A DNA stretch of 64,000 bases from Burhinus oedicnemus (GCA_008921705.1 VFFE01007655.1:184217-248216), one strand, 5' to 3'; counted from the first letter of the stretch, positions 14,201 through 25,786 are shown. A program made the numbers and translations. The notes: generated by a model not told the origin, from the letters alone.

Positions 14201-16440
14201 ATCTCAAAAGGTGATGAAGGAAGAGAAGACCTTAGTTTATGGACAGAAAGAAATCTGTAGCTAAGACTAATCAGAAAGGCGGTTTGCATTGCATATTTTC
14301 CCAACTGCATTTTGCAGCCTGATGGAACCAGAGGCAGGAGGTCAGCAAAGGGCAAGTCTCTGGGGGGTAAATGGCACCAAGGTTGGCTGTTCGGCTGATG
14401 ATGGAATTACATCCTGCTGGCCTGGAGGGTTTTTCCCTGTGGTTATAAACCTTGTCTCAGTGGAATGTACTCCATAGCTGGGGGCGGAAAGTGCCTGGTC
14501 ATGCCATTTACTGAAAACAGCACATAAAGAGAGTTATAGCTTTGGGACAGATTCAGATGACAGGGAAAAGAGCAAATTCCATGTATAAATAGTCATTTCT
14601 TTGGCCTTTTGCTACTATGCATTTACCTGATGGGTGTTGGAGCTGAAACAAGGCCCTCACTGTCTTATAGGTTACTTTCTGACCCAAGGAGTGCATCTAG
14701 GAGAGGGAGAGCTAGTCACAAAGGTAAAAAGGTATAAGGTCTCATCTCTGCCTCAGAAACCTCCTCACTGCAACTCTTTGCCCAGTTAATGGGTCTAGAC
14801 CCAGAAAGTGTGGAAAGATCTGGGACAACAAGAAGAGAATGTGCCTGAGAAAGTATAAAATGGGAAGAAAGGATCAATTTTTTGGGTTAGGTTGATTGTT
14901 TTCAGGCAGAAAAGGGAACACAGGTAGCCTAGAAACAGGGCATCAAGGTGGGACTTTAGGAATCGGCATGAAGAACAAACATTACTGTTCTCCATTTTGT
15001 GCTTTTCAGAGGTTCCATCCTCTGCCTCTCATAACTCTTACCTTACTAGTGTGGTCAGCTGATGTTGATAACTTGGGTTTATAGAACCTGCCTCTTTTGC
15101 AGACCATCTCAGCCTCTCCTGAGCAACTGTCCTCCAGATTTCCCTTCACTCAGCAATGCCCATGAGTGGTTGGATGCTATCAAGATGGGCCGTTACAAGG
15201 AGAATTTTGACCAAGCTGGTCTGATTACATTTGATGTCATATCATGCATGACTCTGGAGTAAGTAGAAGGGCAGAGAGCAGAAGATACCAGACACTAAGT
15301 TTTCCATGCAGAAAGTGAAAGCAGTCTGAGAAATATTTAATAAGTGCTATATGAAGAATACTTACACATGAAAAAGGAGAGGGAAGCCATAGCAAAGTAG
15401 CTACTGTTTCTTACATCTTATTAGGGCCTCTGGAACCCTCCCTACCACTGTACATTTGTAATCTGTTTCTATAAGCACTAATACTGATCCCATGTACACT
15501 ATAAAATGTGTTGTCAGTGTTGCAGAGAGACTATTACATCAGAATGTTCATGACAGCTGCCACAGGAATAACCACTTTTAAGGGGATGTGTAGAACCAGC
15601 CATGCCATATACTGGGTTGAAGTGTTATGTAGCAGACAGGAGCCAGGAAAAGGAACATTCTTAAGAGTCATAAAATTGTAGAATGGTTTGGGTCAGAACG
15701 GACCTCTAAAGATCATCTAGTCCAACCTTCCTGCCCTAAACAGGAACATCTTTTACTAGATCAGGTTGCTGAGAGGCCCATCCAACTTGACTTTGAACGC
15801 TTCCAGTGATGGGGCATCCACAACTTCTCTGGGCAACCTGCTGGAGTGTCTCACGAACCTCTTCATAACAGATTTCTTCCTTATATCCAATCTAAAGCTA
15901 CCCTCTTTCAGTTTAAAACCATTGCCCCTTGTCCTGTCACTACAGGCCCTGGTAAAAAGTCCCTCTCCATCTTTCTTGTAAGCCCCCTTTATATATTGAA
16001 AGGCCACAAGAAGGTCTCCCTGGAGGCTTCTCTTCTCCAGGCTGAACAACCCCAACTCTCTCAGCCTTTCTTCATAGGAGAGGTGTTCAATGTCTCTGAT
16101 CATTTTCATGGCCCATTTCCACTGCTTCTTTTTGTATCATAACCTCCAAGTTCTGCCGACACTGCCTCCACCCACACACATTTGCCAAGCAAAAGCAGAC
16201 GCCTTGTCAACTGTTTCTCAGACAAAGGTGATAGCTATACACATTGATTTAGATCTAAAGGAAAAGGGACTGGGACTGCTGAGAACAAGAAGCCCATTTT
16301 AACACCTTCCACATCCTGTATTCTCTTGCAGAGATATCCAGCGTATTGGCATCACCCTTGTTGGTCACCAGAAGAAGATTCTCAACAGCATCCAGCTCAT
16401 GCGAGTCCATTTGAATCAGCTTGAACCAGTTGAAGTGTGA
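5109..16440 (+). CDS. EPHB6: EphB-type receptor tyrosine kinase, 3' half of gene (11 coding exons)
   Basis: Transmembrane receptor for ephrin-B ligands that signals at cell contacts through a cytoplasmic tyrosine kinase. Joined exons are 5109-5233, 6330-6492, 7336-7450, 10232-10287, 10403-10522, 10928-11175, 12101-12316, 13362-13511, 13662-13855, 15103-15258 and 16332-16440. Every junction is AG/GT and all phases fit, giving 549 residues: second FN3 (about 1-95), transmembrane helix (108-132), juxtamembrane tyrosines Y159 and Y165, glycine loop with GEFGEV, VAIK lysine 216, alphaC Glu 233, HRDLAARN (D309), DFG (327-329), APE, SAM domain (about 475-540), and C-terminal VEV for PDZ binding. Lengths 248, 216, 150, 194 and 156 bp are those usual for Eph kinase and SAM exons. 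Assignment to EPHB6 (chicken EphB5/Cek9) rests on the convergent TRPV5/6 neighbour; human EPHB6 is a pseudokinase, this one is not. The 5' half lies left of the window. Confidence 0.95.
6330..6492 (+). CDS. EPHB6: EPHB exon: second FN3 domain, second part
   Basis: The exon is 163 bp, from acceptor atgcacag to donor gtaagt, entering in phase 0 and leaving one base over. It carries the FN3 G-strand signature [19 protein letters not shown] start four bases later (after ggcag) would break the frame. Confidence 0.93.
7336..7450 (+). CDS. EPHB6: EPHB exon: transmembrane helix
   Basis: The exon is 115 bp. After a short extracellular stalk it encodes an uninterrupted hydrophobic run of about 25 residues ([14 protein letters not shown], then alternating Ile, Ala and Leu) ending in FK, the membrane-spanning helix with its positive stop-transfer side. 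The donor is gtgaat. Confidence 0.93.
7451..10231. other. EPHB intron, nothing recognised
   Basis: A 2.8-kb AT-rich intron between the transmembrane and juxtamembrane exons. It contains a short 11-bp tandem repeat (aggatactac) near 9290-9312 and A/T runs. No coding, RNA or mobile-element signature is seen. Confidence 0.6.
10232..10287 (+). CDS. EPHB6: EPHB exon: juxtamembrane, short
   Basis: A 56-bp exon, entering with one base and leaving with one. It encodes [20 protein letters not shown] including the split codons, the basic inner-leaflet segment with YTD and QYIS that matches the first juxtamembrane exon of EphB receptors. Confidence 0.9.
10403..10522 (+). CDS. EPHB6: EPHB exon: juxtamembrane tyrosines and start of kinase
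   Basis: A 120-bp exon encoding [15 protein letters not shown] followed by [18 protein letters not shown], and ending within the glycine loop (IGSG). The two tyrosines of the YIDPxTYEDP motif are the conserved autoinhibitory and SH2-docking sites of Eph receptors. The donor gtagtg is weaker than its neighbours' but keeps the frame. Confidence 0.94.
10928..11175 (+). CDS. EPHB6: EPHB exon: kinase N-lobe
   Basis: A 248-bp exon, the usual length in Eph genes. It completes the glycine loop (GEFGEV), contains the ATP-orienting lysine in TVAIKTLK, the alphaC glutamate in FLSEASIMG, and the hinge with threonine gatekeeper in [16 protein letters not shown]. All catalytic N-lobe residues are present. 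Confidence 0.96.
11176..12100. other. EPHB intron, nothing recognised
   Basis: Intron within the kinase domain. Open frames reading on from the upstream exon lack any kinase signature, and the conserved phase-0 acceptor at 12100 accounts for the next exon. Confidence 0.7.
12101..12316 (+). CDS. EPHB6: EPHB exon: kinase catalytic loop and DFG
   Basis: A 216-bp phase-0 exon holding the catalytic loop [13 protein letters not shown] and [14 protein letters not shown]. The catalytic aspartate (D309 of the partial protein) and metal-binding aspartate (D327) are intact, so an active kinase is expected. The activation-loop PTYTGAL retains its tyrosine. Confidence 0.96.
12317..13361. other. EPHB intron, nothing recognised
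   Basis: A 1.0-kb intron with no coding, repeat or RNA signature that I can support. Confidence 0.6.
13362..13511 (+). CDS. EPHB6: EPHB exon: kinase activation segment to alphaF
   Basis: A 150-bp exon, phase 0 at both ends. It encodes [18 protein letters not shown] and [20 protein letters not shown]. The residue after the first glycine is cysteine (GCKIPIRW) where other EphB kinases I know carry glycine (GGKIP), a small local oddity. Confidence 0.95.
13662..13855 (+). CDS. EPHB6: EPHB exon: kinase C-lobe end
   Basis: A 194-bp exon with [18 protein letters not shown] and [16 protein letters not shown], the alphaG to alphaI part of the Eph kinase. It ends in a serine- and threonine-rich linker to the SAM domain. 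Confidence 0.95.
13856..15102. other. EPHB intron, nothing recognised
   Basis: A 1.25-kb intron between the kinase and SAM exons. I see no coding signature or identifiable repeat. Confidence 0.6.
15103..15258 (+). CDS. EPHB6: EPHB exon: SAM domain, first part
   Basis: A 156-bp exon encoding the SAM domain helices ([16 protein letters not shown], then [13 protein letters not shown]). The donor GTAAGT at 15259 uses the G of the apparent GAG, leaving two bases that join GA+A to the next exon. Confidence 0.95.
15665..16135 (-). repeat. CR1 LINE 3' fragment
   Basis: Reverse-strand CR1 3' region, starting at the 3' end with tagaatggtttgggtcagaa and the gatcatctagtccaacc block, then 400 bases of the conserved 3' coding sequence (peptides such as [22 protein letters not shown]). 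It sits in the last EPHB intron and is nearly identical to the copy at 25.8 kb. The frame is open for about 117 codons but lacks all catalytic domains. Confidence 0.9.
16332..16440 (+). CDS. EPHB6: EPHB last exon: SAM end and PDZ motif, stop
   Basis: The acceptor ctcttgcag is followed by [20 protein letters not shown], the last SAM helix. The protein ends in EPVEV and TGA at 16438-16440. The terminal VEV is a class II-type PDZ ligand, as in EphB2. Confidence 0.96.
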
Positions 16441-16845
16441 TGTTTACCCTGTCCTTATTCCACCAATCTCAAATTCTGGAAAGGTTTTGGAGGAAGTCAG
16501 AGGGATTTTCACTGTAAGAAAAAGAGATGTCAGTATGCTACTTGAAGACTTAGTGCACCCAGAGAGTGCACACTACCTGTCCTGTTCCATGAACAAAAAC
16601 AATGCCTTGCCATGGCATTTAAATGGCTGACATCACACATTGGAAATGGGTCGGGGGAGGGAAAGTTATAATAACATGGGAAGGGGATGGAATAATAGCT
16701 TGGGCAGATCACAAGTACCTATTGTCTATTCTCTGCCAACAAAAGATATCAGACAACTTTACAAAGCTATCAGCGGGCTTTATCTGTGGCTGGGAGCCCA
16801 GCAAAACTACAGAGACATAATAAAGATAACAAAAAAATGACCATT
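16441..16845 (+). other. EPHB6: EPHB 3' untranslated region with polyadenylation signal
   Basis: An AATAAA at 16819-16824 lies 379 bases after the stop codon and is the first canonical polyadenylation signal; others occur at 17253 and 18433. The end at about 16845 is inferred from the usual 10-30 base spacing, not observed. Confidence 0.6.
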
Positions 16846-19800
16846 TTTTTCTAAAAGAATCCCATTATGGTGTGAGAGATTATTACTCAGATGGAGATGA
16901 GCATCAGTCTATCACTTGGTATGCCAGCTTGGTGGGGAACTCAAGTTCCAGTTAGTGCACAGTATGTGCTAAGCATAAGACATGTCATCTGGTAAAGAGG
17001 TTGAGAGTAAAGGGCTCAAAATTATATACTATTTCAATTGTAGTTCTTAGGTCTGCTTCATGATTCAGGAGAGAAGCTTACTAACCCATTGTGCTGACGC
17101 AAAGAACAGCAAGTCCCTGGTGCTACACAACTGTTTATGAGGCTGCAGCAGAATGGAACAATAAGGATTCCTAGGATCCATCCTGCTGGATCTGCAAGTG
17201 GAGAGGGAAACATAGGTTCTGGTCCTTACAAGCCCATTCTTGAGAGGAAAGGAATAAAGTGTCATATTTTGAAATCCTGAGCACCCCAGAATTTGGATTT
17301 TGTTCTCTTCTGACTCCCTTACAGATATTGAAGACTGTGACAGAAAAAAATCTGAAGCCCTTTGCTGTTGAAAAATACTTGTTCTTTTTCTCACCCTAAC
17401 CAGCTACATCAATGGGCACAGTTGGCTGAATATTCTTTCTGAAGAAAATGCAGACCCGCAGTAGTCACCTCCAAATAGACAATTGGAACAAGGAAGGTGC
17501 AACTCTTTCACAAGTTCTTGTCAAGATCGATCAGGGCAGGGTACCAGTCCCATTTCAGTCCTTAGAAAAGGAGTAACAATGTCCATGGAATCAACTATGT
17601 TGTCTGGTAGAGGTGCATGAGAATGACCAAAACGACAGAGCTTAAGTCTCCCTTCAGACAGACTAGTGCCTGCTTAAGGAAAGATCTTCTTTGAGCAGGA
17701 GCAGAGCTTCAGGGCTGTATCTATCCCTATGGAGGAGCATGAAAACATGAAGCACATGGAATGCAAAAAGGGGACTGTTTTCTGTAAGAAATCTCTCTAT
17801 TCTCTTTCTTTGCAGGATGTTCCCTATTTTCAGAATACTTCTTCCATAACTAGGGATGCAAATGCTCTCGTGTGGCAATGCATCTTGTGTTATTTGTCAT
17901 CATGTTAGTCCTCAACTCTAAAAGGCAGTCATGGCAAAAGCATTAGAAATATCCTGATCTCACTTTTCTCAGTCTTATGTGAAAGCCGAAGTCCTACATT
18001 CTGTTTCCACAGACTTCAACTGGGATGTACTGCAGTATATGAGCACACTCAACAAGTAGGGGTGAGAATCAGGAGGGAAAGGAGTGGGACTCACCTAGGG
18101 CACCTGATATTTGTCCTTCACCAGAAGAGTGAGAAACAATGCAAAAAAGTCCTACAGAGCCATAGTCTTTGCCAGAAAAGCAATGAGAGATCAACAAGTT
18201 ATTTCTCATGTTTACTCTGTATAACAGCTATAATATGCAGTGCATAAGAAGACTGAGTAAATTAAATGCAGAGGTATCAATGCATAGACTTTCATGAGGG
18301 CATTAGGTATTTGTATGAAAACTCAGAAGAGTCATACCTACAGTTGGAAAGAATAATAGCTTATTATAAGAATAGTTGCAAAGACTAATAGCTCTTCTGC
18401 TTGAACACCAACTTTTTGTTATCTGGAAACAGGAATAAACTTCACCTTAAGGCAAGCTGTTTTGTAATTATTCCTGATTAGGTTCCTTGCACCTGCCTTT
18501 TTGGTGTCTGTTGCTGGACAGTCTCCTGGACAGACAATTGGGTCAATTGATGTATCATGCTGCCAAAGAGCTCATCAGGCATGCAAGTTCCCACCTATGC
18601 TGCTTCAGCAGCCATGTGGAACTCTCAGCCAGGAGCTATGTGTTTGTGCACCCCCTGCCTCACTAAACCATGCCATGTTTATGTCAAAAGCAGGCCCTAC
18701 TCACCCAGTGTATTCAAAGACAAGCACTTAAGCTAAGATTTTTGTACCCATGCCTGAAATGATGTTGAGGAAAGGCTCAGTGACAGTACAACTCACACAG
18801 TGATTTCTGTGTTTGGCACCCAAGTATCCTCAGTGCGTGTGCAGATGATGTGTCCTGCAGTCCCCATTTTTTTTGTTTGTTTAAAATTTTAAAATTCAAG
18901 CATGTAATAGCTTACAATAGCATACTTTGACAGCACTATGTTAGGGCTAGTTGAGGGAGCACAAGTTGCTTAATGCTACTGAAGGAGAGCTGAAAGAGTC
19001 TCTCTGTTTAGTACAAATATTCAGCACCTGGGACTATCCAGAAAGAAAGAAGCTGCTGTAGTTTCCTTAGTCCCAGACAATTCACATGTTATTAAGCTGA
19101 ATGAAACCCCTGGGTGTGGTGAGAAATGATGAGTAACACCAAGGAATTTACCAAACATAGGTGGAGCTGTCCCTACCGCTGGGTCTTGTTTGGTCAGGGA
19201 TTCCAGCCAATGAATCTACCTGGGGGCTAACTTGAATCCATCCTGCTTTTGGCACACTTTCTGAGCAGTCAGCTCCACAGCTCTTACCTATACAGGTGCA
19301 GCTAAGCAATAGATTTGCATTCAGGACAAAACTGATTCTTTCTCTTCCCTGAAACCAGTTGAGGGTGCAATACAATAAACTGTTCACACGTATTCAGCGC
19401 TAGCAACTATTCATGAGTATCAGCATCCTAAGGATTGTAGATTACATGCAAATTTGAATCTCTGGTTGTCATTAAATGACAGTATGGAAGAGCAAACCTC
19501 ATGTCCTACAAAAAGCTAGTCTAATCCTTCACTTTTTAAATCTGTATGAAAAAAATGGCACCTCCCTCAGAATTTACATTTTGTTGTGGCATTCAAGATA
19601 ATCGTGCTCTGTGTATGAACCACTTTTGTGTTACTGAAAGTGCTGCACTGAGCCAATGAGAAATCACTGCGTCTTCTTCTAGAGCTTGCCATTTTGTAAC
19701 TTGGATCTGTTCAAAGAGGAATTACTCCCTCTTGGTGTTCTGTCTACTATGTGAAATGCAGAAGAGAAGGCTTAACTGCCCGCAAAAAGCCTTGTAGCTT

Positions 19801-21738
19801 ATATATTTTATCTCCCTTTTCTGGGTTCTGAGAAGACTCTCAGTTGAAACATGTAGATTCATGGTAATATATCAAGATTTCTTTCTAGTTTCTTCCATGA
19901 CCTTTGTTCTTTGAATGAACAGAGTAATGTGGTCTTTTTATTTACCTGCTGTAAGAGCAAATCACAGGTATGAGTACAGTGGTTTGGTATCTTGGCATCT
20001 ATGCCTCAACTAGTTAATAGAGGTTGGTCTGTTACTTGTCTCTCTTATACAAGACCAAGTGTGTTAGCTAACAGCAATAATGATGTTTCCCTCTGAAAAC
20101 TAATCCCTTAAATTCAGGCCATGCTAAGTAAGGTTGGATTTTTTCTAGTTCACAGTGGCACTAGAAATTATACACACTGCTGGCTAAAACTAGAATTTTA
20201 GTTACAGCTATGCAGCTCTCTCTTTCATTGCATTTTGGTAACTTTTATACAAACCTACTACTTTCCATGCATTTGGACAGCTGTAAAAAATTGATCATTT
20301 ATAAAAAATTCTGTTGCTGAGATCAGACTCTAGTCCTCTTTGAACCGTATTGACTCTGCAAGTGAACAGGAGATTAAAAATAAGAAAATCAGGTTCATTC
20401 AGAGAAGTCAGTTCGTTTCACAGATACGAATGAGAAGGCACTATCTAAAATAAGTTATTTAAAAATACATCTATTAGTGTTGCTCTGTTAAAAACAACCG
20501 TAATTATAATGTACCTTAATGTCTCTACTATAAGTTAAGTTGCAAAATTGTTGATATTTTTAACTTGTCATCTCTGCAGACTTATAACAAGAACAAACTA
20601 ACAACAACAATAATAACAATTATCATGATAAATAAATGCGCTTTTCCCCAATGAAGAGAACTACAGTGAAAACAGCAGCAGTCCAACGGCTGGGCTGCCT
20701 GCAATTTGTACTGAGAAACAATGTATTTTTTTGACAGGTGAAATGTTATTGCAAATTGAAAGATCAGTCTATCAAACCTACCAATTAGGAAAGTAAATGT
20801 CAGCTTAGGGACATACTTAGGATCATGTGAACAGCTGCTTAACTGCATGCACATAGAAATTAGTGAGGATGTAACATTTATTGTTAGAACTGCTAGACTT
20901 TTTATTCAAATTTATGTTGCTTTTTAGTCTTCTCTAGGAAATAGTACTAAGTTATTAACACTGAGGATCTTAGGTTGAGTAGCTTCACGTAAATATATAT
21001 CATAAAATCAATTAACTGTTCTTGAGACATTTCTTATCCAGCCACAGTTAGAATGCAGCGCAATTGGCAAGCTGGACTGTAAATTCAGCTTTCAGTACCA
21101 CAGACCTAGGTGAGGTCCCTTTTCTTATGGCTGTGAGATGATGTCTTCTCTTCAGAAAGGGATTTGATATGCTTTTTGTGTATGAGCAATAATATCTGTC
21201 CTTAAACTGTTTGACAAGGTCAAACGATGTGAGATAATTTCCATGCCACCTGGTTATCATCCCAAGATACTTAGGACATAAGAATTGTTTAAAGGAGTGC
21301 AATTCAGGAGTGGGAATGAATGGAAAAGAACTGGATGATACTCAAGATTAAGCATGAAGAGACGTTTTCTAGAAGTGATGGTTTATGGGGCTGCGACTAT
21401 ACTGAGACATTTACTTAGGACTCCTATAAGCTGTCTTCCTCACTTCATGATGTAGGTGTGTTCCTCACTTTGTGATGAACTGTAGATAAAAATTCTCTAC
21501 TTGGGGTATGGGAGTGGCACTTCATATAATGTAACGATGTTTTTAAAGCTCTGATTCTATCTTTTTCTGGGTTCTTGTCCAGCCTCACATTTCAGAACTC
21601 TACATCAGATCCTAACAATCCCATCCTGCATTATGTGGTTTGTTTCACTGGGTTTGACTTCTTAGAACAGGGTAGGCCTTCCTGATAGGTTTACACATGA
21701 ATTTACTGTGTTTAGTTGTCTACTCCAGCAGAAGTTAC
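16846..21738. other. convergent intergenic region
   Basis: Sequence between the 3' end of the plus-strand EPHB gene and the 3'-most clear exon of the minus-strand TRPV relic. No gene, RNA or well-defined repeat is recognised. A stretch at 21544-21600 could be a degraded remnant of the last TRPV exon but is too weak to annotate as one. Confidence 0.55.
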
Positions 21739-21845
21739 CTGAGATACCATCTGTCCTCTAGACCATATTTGTGGCCACAGATTCCAGAGTGAGGACAGAG
21801 GCATCATGAAAGCTTCCTCTACAGCCTGGCAGTATTAGAAACAAC
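21739..21845 (-). pseudogene. TRPV6: TRPV relic exon 14: TRP-box region, two stops
   Basis: The acceptor ctgcag and donor GTAACT flank 107 bp. The peptide SGICGHKYGLEDRWYLR matches the SGICGREYGLGDRWFLR block of TRPV6. In the same frame a TAG at 21819-21821 replaces the expected Glu and a TGA at 21804-21806 replaces the expected Arg. Both are single-base changes from GAG and CGA. Confidence 0.88.
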
Positions 21846-22193
21846 CTGCAGTAAATACATAAGTGAATAAATAAATATTTGCAGGCATTGAGGGATGCAG
21901 AAACAGAGGAAATAGTTGCTGTGAGACCAACGTAGCAAAGATAAAATCCATGCTTCTAATCACCTTTGAATTCACAAAACATTTACGTGTGCTTCTCATC
22001 TAGCCTTACCTTTGCTCATAAGAATTCAGTTCTTCCCTCCATAAAAAAATCCAGAAACCTTCTCAACTGAATATTCCTCACTTGTTAATGGGATCCCAAA
22101 TCTGACCTTTCCAGGACTGGCAAGTAGTCTGTCTCTTCCAACACACTCTTCATAATTCACAACAGGGGTAACATAACTGAACAGTTTTCTCAC

Positions 22194-22456
22194 CTGTGCT
22201 CTCCAAAGCTCATCCTGCTCATGAGCCACTCTCCAGTGGGTGCCACCCATCATGGTGATGAGCAAGTTGGGCATAAGGAGGCACAACAGCAAAGGCTGAG
22301 TAAGTAATGCCATATGTGAAGGTGAGGTCCACTTCATAGCTGGCAGGTCCATCAGCGATGGTGAGGAAGAGCTCAAAGGAGCTAAAAGTGCTATGGGCTG
22401 ATTTTGGAAGTGGCCCAACTCATCAGGATCCTGGGTGTGGGAGATGATGTAAAAAG
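22194..22456 (-). pseudogene. TRPV6: TRPV relic exon 13: pore and S6, two indels
   Basis: The acceptor ctctcttttctcttag and donor GTGAGA are intact. The exon opens with [17 protein letters not shown], loses one base near 22384, and then carries [18 protein letters not shown] in a shifted frame, including the selectivity-filter aspartate codon at 22351-22353. A second loss near 22280, about five bases by comparison, restores the frame for [20 protein letters not shown]. The net loss is about six bases, so the exon stays open over its length although the whole pore is misread. Confidence 0.9.
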
Positions 22457-22494
22457 CTAAGAGAAAAGAGAGAAGAAAAAAAAGAGGAAAGGGA

Positions 22495-22545
22495 AAAAAC
22501 CCCAAGACACTTATCATGGCTTTGGCCAACATAATCTGATTATCT
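22495..22545 (-). pseudogene. TRPV6: TRPV relic exon 12 remnant (S5)
   Basis: An acceptor ttacag is followed by about 50 bases with traces of the S5 signature: TGT TGG (Cys-Trp) in one frame and VLGF in another, where TRPV6 has CWLMAVVILGF. No proper donor is seen, and only about 40 bases of pyrimidine-rich sequence separate it from the exon 13 acceptor. Confidence 0.5.
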
Positions 22546-23164
22546 CTGTAAACTATAGCATCAGATTTTAGCCTAAACAATAGGACAAGACAGCCACATC
22601 TCCTATGTATGTCTAAGTTTATTTACTTATTACTACTTCAGTTAGCTCTTCTTATGGCCTTCAAGGCTCCCAATTTCAGTGTCCTATTATGTACTGATGG
22701 GCCAATATTCTGTTCTTGCCTCCTGAGTTATCCAAGCAGGCTGGTAGGAAAGAAGTATTTCTAGCTACATCATGCTACATCATGCAGACATTATATCGCA
22801 AGACAAACACAATACTTGGCTATGCTGTATTCAATCATACACTTCAGGAAATTTTAGGGAACACATCAATAACAACAGTAAATCCATATTGCTTCTGAAG
22901 AATGAGAAGAATGTAGATTCTCTCTTACTACAGGTATTGGAATTTTTCAGAAGTTGGATCAAATTCCAGCAGTTGTCTTCTCTTCCTGTGAATTAATATC
23001 CTGAATTTAGATCCTTTGAATAAGCCCTCCCTTCATGGACCCAAGTCTGCACATGAGATCTCCAAATACCATCTGCAAGTTAGATAAAGCACTGTCAATA
23101 AGACCAAGTCTTCTCACAAAGAACTATGAGCATATTGCCATGGAAATTAAGGCAGAAGAGGGAA

Positions 23165-23480
23165 CATTGATCATCTAGTCTAATCTCCTTTACCCTCCAG
23201 GACATTACATTTCACCTCTTTACCCATTGTTAGTCACACTTGACTCACACTTAACTGAAGAATCTTTGCTAGAAAGGCATCTAATCTTTATTAATTCAGG
23301 AATAATGAATCTACCAGATACCTTGGACTGGTTTTCCCCATGGCTACTCAATCTTACCATTATGATAATTTTTAATTGCCGTTTGCCTGGCACTTATTAT
23401 ACACTACCCAATTAGAATAAAGAACTGTTTGTGATCTGGTATTTCTGCATTTTCCACCATCATCAGGTCACATATTCACT
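23165..23480 (-). repeat. old CR1-like remnant
   Basis: The sequence from gatcatctagtctaatctcc resembles the 3' part of the ancient CR1-like elements shared by reptiles and birds (the 'catctagtctgacctcc' type, followed by a block like agaaaggcatctaatctt). It is highly diverged and its borders are estimates. It lies in the intron between relic exons 11 and 12. Confidence 0.4.
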
Positions 23481-25786
23481 TCTTTATCCTCTAAAAAATT
23501 GAAATATTTAAATGTCTCTCTGTCTCTCTGTCATTTGGCCCTCTCATCATTATTATGGTTCTCTTCTTTATCACATTTTTGGGCATCCTTTTTAGGAGGC
23601 GAATATCAAGAACATGCAAAATCAGGCTCACTAATACTATACATGGACAGGAAACCAGCCTCTCACATTGACTCTATTCACTGTTTATTCACCCAAACAC
23701 CACAGTAAGCCTTTCACAATTAAGTTCTTTGGCTGCTAGGACACCCAGATCCCTCTGACATAAATATTTTTTTAAGAGATCCATTCTGTGTTGGTAGAAT
23801 TTGTACTCTTTTTTTCCTAGCTGTTAAGGACTATCCTTAGATGAGAGTTTTCAAAAAATAGATCTTTATATTGGTATTTTACAATGTTAAGCAGTCTTTA
23901 ATCAGTATTATCAATCTATTCTGCAAAATAATAGACTGTAAAATGGCCCATAGGTCAAGTTTGGACCATATAAGGTACATTTTATCAGAGCTTTGCTACC
24001 CAAATCTCAAACCAAATACTGACAAGAACCACCTGAATTAAGGAAAATATATGAGTGTCTGCCACTTCTTCCCTAGACACTGTTTTCCTTTGCTTGTTCA
24101 GGACCTCCTTGTCAGAAGAATCAGGCATCTAGCTATTCCTGAGTTGTAAGCCCTTCTTAAATACAGTGAGGACTGAACCTGTGGCTTCAATTTTCTGAAA
24201 CTCCAAGGGCAGAAGAGTCACAAATCCTGGGCCATACTGCTAATGCATTCTTTTTTTTTTTTTTATTACAATTAGGGATTTACAAAGACAAAATGTCTAA
24301 ACATGGAAAGCAATCCAGAATTTTTGTCTCCACCACCTAAAAATGTAATGGCCTTATCAAAGGTAGGTCTTACCACCTACCAAATATTTGTTCATTACTG
24401 CTGTTTTGTATTCTCTCAATTTTTTTCACACCTGCTTTTGTTTGTTAGGTATATTCAGAGAGTACCTACTAGATCAGGTCCCTTAAAAGGTATAGTCAGA
24501 GCAAAGCTAGACTTAAGATAAACTCTAAATCACATATGTGTGATGGGTAAGCATAGCAGCAGTATCCTAGGATCTAAAATAACTCGGTCAACAAAATCTT
24601 AACTACATCCTCTTAACCTAAATAGAGCAGGTGGGGGAACTTTGGATCACAGGCTTAGGCATTTAGGTGTTAAAAGTCTTTTGTGGATCTGGATGCTCAT
24701 GCTGTAAAATTATCCTGTCATTTATTATATAGGTCTAATGATACTGTGCTGTTGGGGTTGCACAGGACTGCAGTGTATGTGTTCCATCATAGCAACTCAA
24801 TGGTTTGTCCAGACATCACTTGAGATCTGTGATCCCACTCACATGGGAAATTACCATGTGAATTATCTAGTCTTTTGATCTTATGATAGAAGTAAAAAAT
24901 AACCTGAACACCTTCCAGTTCTCTTTTCAAATTGATCCATCGTAGTCAAGATCATGATACCATAGTCAAGATACTGCACTACTCTTACATTCTTAAGTAA
25001 TGGTATCCTTAATATCCTAGTCACCAGTCTATGCTGCTTTTTCATTTTTTGGCATGCTAAGTCAAATCAAGGGTCCATTCTTGGATCTCCTCTGTCTTGT
25101 TTGATCATTAGGTCCTCTGTCTTGTTAGATGGCAGCAGAGGCAAAACAAAGTATAGATTTATCCCTAATCCCATGAATGTAAACTGGAGAACTAATTTTA
25201 TTTTCTTCAGGTTTGTAGTGTACCAGTGAATAACGTATAGAATATTTTTTGGTCTGAGGATGAAAAGTACCATCCAAATGATCCAGTGGGAGGACTCTAA
25301 TATGCTGACAGCAGAATGACTTGATGCTCTAAATCAACATGTTGAACTGGCTATAAGAGGTGGCTATAAAATAAGACTGTTTGTTTCCCACTCCATAAAA
25401 TTGTTTTTCTATTTATGCCCTAAATCATAAACATCAGTAGCCATATTATAGCAGTATCACAGTCAACATTTTTATTTATGCAAGTGCAGAACTTTTAAAA
25501 TAGTATTTTTAGAGTGTTTTCCCCCATAAAGGGGAAATGGCATGATTTTCCAGAAGTGTCACCTCTTAGTGTTATCTATGGGCAAGAAGTTAAACCATTC
25601 CACCAATATCCAGACATGGAAACCCGATCTGGTAGACTGATACTCTATTCCAAAAAGTGATTGTCTTTGGCTTGTGCTATTAGAAGAACCTTACTTCTCC
25701 CTTACTGATAAAGTTCCCTCTCTAATTCTACCACTATTGTTCCCAATTCAAGAACTAGCTCTGTTCCCTCAATTGCAAGCACTGTA

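Noticed and set aside
21544..21600. Possible last TRPV exon (E-x-x-Q then RIR-like traces on the minus strand)
   Set aside because: Only scattered matches, no following C-terminal homology, and an acceptor that is common by chance; not strong enough to annotate.
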